This document shows positions 59,346 through 64,000 of a stretch of 64,000 bases of DNA, piece after piece (the stretch's first letter is position 1; every line of letters starts with the position of its first letter). Source of the stretch: Marchantia polymorpha subsp. ruderalis (taxonomy: Eukaryota > Streptophyta > Marchantiopsida > Marchantiales > Marchantiaceae); the NCBI GenBank assembly GCA_037833965.1, contig AP031354.1:17028001-17092000 (forward strand), given 5' to 3'. The notes beneath the pieces were generated by a model, which saw only the letters and a list, made by a program, of their open reading frames with translations, did not search any database and had not been told where the DNA came from. A program made the position numbers and the translations under genes.

Positions 59346-59875
59346 AGGTCAAATTCTTTTCGTCGACCTCGACAACCTGATACCTTTCATATCTCGACAA
59401 GCCTCAAGTCTAAGATATATATTCAAGATCCTGAGACGATAATAGACGACTCCCATGTAGATGCCAGACAAGAACTAGCCGCTCTCTACTGCCTGGAAAT
59501 GCACTGACCTTATCTCGTCTCATGTAAAACTGGTACAGGATAACAAAGTATTCAACAGAGAACTCAGAGAAGCTTCTCCTCACAATCGAGCACTCCATGG
59601 GAAATAATCTTCACCATTAATGTAAACTTTACTGAAGAAATCTGGCGCAGCTGACATCACAAACAGACGCCGCCAACCAAAGTGGGTGTGGCAATTTTCT
59701 CCTACATGCGCTCGTTCGGGCCTAAGCTGCGAACTAAAACATGAAGGGGAACCTTCCTCAGGAACCCACCTACTCGACTCACGGGTGAATTAAAGTGGAA
59801 ACGAAATCGTATTAATATAATCCAGGACTAGGATTGCACTTTATTTTCCCCTTCTGTCTGCGTCCGACTGCCATG

Positions 59876-61112
59876 TGAAATTGATGCTGCCTCGTCTGCT
59901 GTTATGTGCTTCAGTTTCTCCAGAGCTGCACGTCCAGCACAATGCAACATTCCCACTGTAAGGTATTTGTGTGAAGCTAGAGAAGTACCGAAAACAAAAC
60001 AAAGCAGAGACAGCATAGGTTCCAAAGTTCTGAAAATATCACATCCCATTGCATTGGTCCGAAGCAGCTTTACGATTGAGTACAATATCAGACACAGGTG
60101 GTTATCTAGACAGAGCTGCCTTCAGCCCAGAAAGAAAACCACACCCTGTGTGAGACGCGTACCTTCAGTGTAAGACTCATAAAGCTCTTCGGTGACAGAT
60201 GACGGCAGTGAATAATCCTTGCACTTGCTATTGTCGACTTTCTTCAACATCTGTTTGAAGTGTCGTGCCTGCGCAAACATCCCCAGGTTACAGATCAACG
60301 CACATAGCGGGTTAGATGACTGCAGGCCGTTATGCACAACCGAAAAACAGAGACAACAAGACAATGGTCTGCGCTGAATAAGCCAGAGCAACATGGGAGG
60401 AAGCGGATACAGCGCTATTGAACTTGTTACATGAAATGCAGATCAAACTACTTTGTGGTTTATGCATGTTCAGAAAGCGAACCTCCTCCTTCCGAAGAAG
60501 AGTTTAAGAGCTCCCGGGCTGTCCGGCTCGAGCAGCGCGCCCAACAAGATGGACGTAGGTCTTGGCGTACACAGGCATATCATAATTGACAACGTTTGCA
60601 ACACCTTCCACATCCATACGCTTTGTCATCGCATCTGAGGCAATGAGCACTTGTGCCTGGCCATTCCGGAATTTTGCCAACGCTTTACTGTCAAGCATAA
60701 TATAGAGGCAAGTCATTAGGATAATTGAAGCCAGCTACGAATGTCGGATAACAAACGAACGAAACCGACTTGGGTATTCACCCCAAGCTCAATAAATCAG
60801 AAGAAAGAGGAAATAACATGCGATTTAGAGGTCTGTATGTAAAAACATATACTTCTTAGTTATCTGGTCTACAAAACCCATCAAAAGCACACACGTGTTG
60901 GACAAACCTGCGGAGTTGTTAATGCTGCAAGCTTGAGTACTCAACCACCTTGAACGACAATCCCTTGTGGCATTTTAGCTGAGTATAAAGTAGATGAGTA
61001 GCCACTAAAGCAGTGAAAACAATAGTTGCTTGGCTGCGAAGCTGTTGCAAGAGTGCTACCAAATATAAGGGCTTCTCTCCCGGTTTGCAGACCTGCAAAG
61101 ATGTTCAGGACA
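59876..61112 (-). pseudogene. RH1-like: RH1-like copy C, C-terminal part (inverted)
   Basis: Reverse-strand copy of RH1 copy A from the exon with VCKPGEKPLYLVALL (61092-60908) through the helicase C-terminal exon (60687-about 60483, YVHLVGRAARAG) and KQMLKKVDNSKCKDYS (60270-60165) to the last exon with ALEKLKHITADEAAS (about 59940-59828). The TAA at 60921-60919 is the same codon change as in copy A. A second TAA replaces the Tyr codon after GQPGSS at 60504-60506. The rest of copy C is displaced to 63358-63506 by an insert. Confidence 0.82.
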
Positions 61113-62775
61113 GGGCTAGATGATTCAAGCCGACAGACAAGCCAAGCCTGACAGAAGTTCGATCGGGAGTCCCATCACGCGACGAATGAGCTGCTGCTAC
61201 TGTGGCTGAATTCGGAGAGAGGGAAGGGATGACAGACGATCGAAGATGTCCAGCAGAGACGCACCACGTGACGGAAGACCTGCTACTACTCCGAGAGGTA
61301 GGGATGAGGAGTGGAGATGGAGAGGTAATGCAGTTCCGGACTACGACACCCAGTTCCCAAGGATTTTATGGTGAATCGCGTCCAACTGTCACGAATCGCG
61401 TTTCAAATAATGACCATTAGAAATGAGCGCTCGTGTGACCTATTTAATGGTCACACAGGCGCCTCATGTCAGCATAATTATGAACTTTAAGGAGGAGCCT
61501 CGCGCAAATTTTCAAATTTGCGAGAGCGAGACTGCAACGTCCACATTAAAGTCTCAAGTGGCAGGGTGGAACTGCAATTTGACGAAGATCACGAGTCTGC
61601 ATAGATCCATCGATGCAGAATGTGAGCTGTCCTGTCGGGCCGAGCCGCTCATCTGGAAGTAGGCGGCCTACCATCCACCGTCGTCCTTTGCATTCAACCT
61701 GTGTGCGAAATGTCCTCTTCATCAAATTTCCTCCACCCCGTTTGGTGAAGATGGCCAGCGAATCCCGTCAATGTCGTCAACTTTGCACCATTTCCATCAA
61801 TGTTCCATTACGTATCGTGAGAAGCTTTGAACTCGGCCATAATAGTCGATACCATTCGTAAAACGCGAGCGTGTCCGAGAACTCAGTTCCTTTCTGGACG
61901 AAACGGTATTTTCCAATCTGATGCAATAATGAGAAGCTCGTGACACTGCAGGGAACGAGTTGTGAAACGCTGAGCACACATGCGAATCCTGTGACTGGAA
62001 AACCCCAGCAGAAAGAACATCCCCTGCCGATCTAATAAAGTCCAGCACTTTTATAAGCCTGGACGGATTTGGGCATGCTGGCCGGGCAGCTCGAAGGTTT
62101 CTGTCCTGAGCAGCAGATTTGTGCGTTCCATGTCACAGCACAATCCCCGCATGATCGGAAATCATCCTTCGATCGTAAGGACCGAGCCGGGAATAGAAAC
62201 CAGGGCATGTCCTGTACGGGGAGGGTACTTTGCGCGCCTCCATGTGAAGTTCAGTGTCCTGTTTGAATTAGTTCATGGCCTTCCCAGATCCAAATCCTGC
62301 TCGAAGGCATATGTTTATGAAGAATTTGTGAGAATTTGTGTGACCCGTCTGTGCAGACTGGTCGGAGCTTACGACAGGGAGGGAACGAGGATTTGCCAAT
62401 GGGATCTCATTTGCGAGTGACATACGCAGAAGTTCCTTGAATGTGGAGTCGCTGTAAGATGATGGGACCTGGGAGAGGCATTTGTCGACATCTGTGACGG
62501 CCGGTAGTCACTTGAGAGGACATGGCATGCGAGAAATAGCGGGGGAAAATAGCGAGACGGACGCAGGACAAGAAGTGTACCACAGTGATATATGTTTATT
62601 CGATACATAATCAGCCCGCGGTCGGTGTAGGTGAAGCAGTTCTTGCGCTAACAAAAAATAAGCATACTCTCTCTTTTTAGGCAAAACTCTTTTTTCGGGT
62701 TTTCTTTGTCAAACCGGAGCTGCACACTTCCGTCTGTCTAGTCGACCCACGCATGGGGGCGCTTTCGGAGAGCGT
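61113..62775. other. Insert in RH1 copy C, unassigned part
   Basis: About 2.15 kb (61113-63262) takes the place of about 420 bp of RH1 copy A (19640-20060). This part shows no gene. Frames of 60-99 codons are scattered over both strands. Small inverted repeats (GTGTGACC at 61434 with GGTCACAC at 61449) are present. No transposon ends were found at the borders. Confidence 0.45.
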
Positions 62776-63262
62776 TCACAACAGGCCAGTACTCCTCCGG
62801 CAGCAGGCCGAAGTTCTCCTGCTTCTGCAATTGGCCAAGACCGAGAGCCGTTCTAATTCAAATTCGAAATTCGAAGTTTTGAGCTTAAAAGCTTCCCGGG
62901 CCAGGAATCGCTTCCCCAACCTGTCGGGCGACTCCGCAGTCGAGCCGAAGGGATAAATGGACAGGCTGCCCGAAGGGCTTCTCGCCACCATACAAGACCA
63001 CTTCGGACCAAACGTTCTCGCTGTCGAAGGATTTGCAGTCGTACTTGTACACCTCGAGCTTGACGGCTTTCCTCCCCTTGCCGCACATGTCGTCCTCCGT
63101 GTACGGGCTTCGGAAGACGACGTTCACTCCGGGAACGAGGAAGGTCCACAGCATGTCAAACGATACGCGTCCTTGTGCTCTCATGCGCTCGTGCTCCTTG
63201 CCGGCCGTGGTGTACTCGAGCTCGAGAAACCGGATCAGATGGCGGAGCTGCACTTGCTCGCT
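62776..63262 (-). pseudogene. Fragment resembling the DUF7025 domain of fungal-type AAA ATPases
   Basis: Minus-strand sequence from the insert border reads LRHLIRFLELEYTTAGKEHE, then GRVSFDMLWTFLVPGVNVVF, then KLEVYKYDCKSF. After a one-base frame change it reads FGSLSIYPFGSTAESPDRLG and KRFLARE. The pattern of a LIRFLE helix, then SFDMLWTFLVPG, then a Y-D-C-K strand and a SLSIYP strand is what I know from the N-terminal DUF7025 domain of fungal AAA proteins. This is recall, not a search. The ATPase part is absent. The fragment starts exactly at the joint with RH1 sequence, so it was cut when it was brought in. Composition is more GC-rich than the neighbours. Confidence 0.5.
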
Positions 63263-63600
63263 TTCATATTATGAAAATAGATATGAAATGACCAGAAGCA
63301 ACAGAAATAAGCAAACGAGAGGATCAAACCTGTGAATATAATCAGGACATTCCGTACCAATTTCTAATGGTGCGGACTGAGCCAGGATGAGAGTTTCGAA
63401 ACTTTAGTCCAGACAACATCGGGCCAGAAGCAGAAACACAAGCCAAGACATTTGGCAGCCACTCCTCGTAAGATTGCCGTAGCAATCTATCTGTTTCATC
63501 AACAGCCTGACAGACAAACCAATAGTTTGTTAACCTCTGTATATATAACCTCTGTGAATTGATACAATAAGACAATTTAGAGAATCTATGTAGTAAGTAA
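63263..63600 (-). pseudogene. RH1-like: RH1-like copy C, DETD exon (inverted)
   Basis: Reverse-strand exon 63506-63358 between a CAG acceptor and GTACGG donor encodes AVDETDRLLRQSYEEWLPNV and on to HPGSVRTIRN, equal to the motif II exon of copy A. The flanks match 19340-19640. This is the exon missing from copy B. Similarity to copy A fades beyond about 63600. Confidence 0.85.
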
Positions 63601-64000
63601 ATGGATCCACAAATTCATAAATATGAAAATTAATCATAGTCTCACGGAGGTCACCTGATCAATCAGCCGATGATAACATGAAGCATTGATCTCTACCGTT
63701 TCTAGATCTGAACTATATCTAAAGGTTTTGAAGAATGAAACGACGCCCAAACCTTGACACTGTTACAGGAGGATGAGATACAAAATCAGAAATAATAAAA
63801 GTGCAGGGATGGGTTGATGCTGTGCGGAATAATAATGGATCAGGACTAAGCAGAGATCACGACTCACAACTGACAGCTCTGTCACGCTGAATTCAGTGTA
63901 AACGGCTTTCAGGAGTCAAGCAGAGTACTATCAGCGATGACAGTATACTCCTCCCGGTACTTCACGAGGACAAATCGACGCTGGAGTCAAAGGATTGTGA
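63601..64000. other. No gene seen at the right end
   Basis: No open frame of note, no repeat partner in the window and no RNA-like structure recognised. Confidence 0.4.

Noticed and set aside
1-64000. tRNA genes, rRNA, CRISPR arrays, bacterial operons
   Set aside because: Looked for cloverleaf-like blocks and regular spaced repeats; none seen, and the spliced gene structure is eukaryotic.

Overview
The window looks like nuclear DNA of a land plant, probably a seedless one (moss, liverwort or lycophyte). It carries multi-exon genes with GT-AG introns of about 100-350 bp. The recognisable families are plant-type: an LRR-Roc-COR (ROCO) protein of the TORNADO1/LOP1 type, a DEAD-box helicase of the plant RH1 type, a DUF924 protein, and a hAT-type MITE. 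The species assignment is inference; no marker gene fixes it.

The main character of the window is a mosaic of segmental duplications. Six modules recur. Alpha is 1-3660 and 53557-57224 (an unrecognised minus-strand gene, here called X). Beta is 3655-13293 and 22567-32136 (a TORNADO1-like gene with part of X upstream). Gamma is 32163-35062 and 38139-41022. Delta is 40525-42690 and 57578-59345. Epsilon is the RH1 helicase at 18935-22566 and 49240-51985, and inverted at 59346-61112 plus 63263-63600. The RH1 N-terminus is at 47497-48925, with a fragment at 57231-57577. Unique stretches lie between them: 13300-18930, 35062-38138, 42700-47490, 51990-53556 and 61113-63262.

Layout from left to right: X pieces (-), TORNADO1-like copy 1 (-, one in-frame stop), X pieces (-), a possible small minus-strand coding remnant, a DUF924 remnant (+) running into RH1 copy A (+, 5'-truncated, one stop) with a 285-bp MITE behind it, TORNADO1-like copy 2 (-, open for 1442 codons over three exons), X pieces (-), gamma, two unrecognised decayed minus-strand genes, gamma/delta, an AT-rich stretch, RH1 copy B (+, several lesions), a possible plastid-targeted first exon (+), X again, a chimera of RH1 N-terminus and delta, and inverted RH1 copy C split by a 2.15-kb insert. 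That insert carries a fragment resembling the N-terminal domain (DUF7025) of fungal-type AAA ATPases.

Only TORNADO1-like copy 2 looks intact. In both copies its domains map onto exons: LRR on exon 1, Roc-COR on exon 2, the C-terminal coiled-coil region on exon 3. The first intron cuts the GTPase P-loop in its conserved glycine codon. Because each module is present twice or more, before/after comparisons are possible inside the window. They show a repeated mutational signature: short perfect fold-back palindromes at duplication joints and at a MITE target site, as expected from template switching or snap-back repair.
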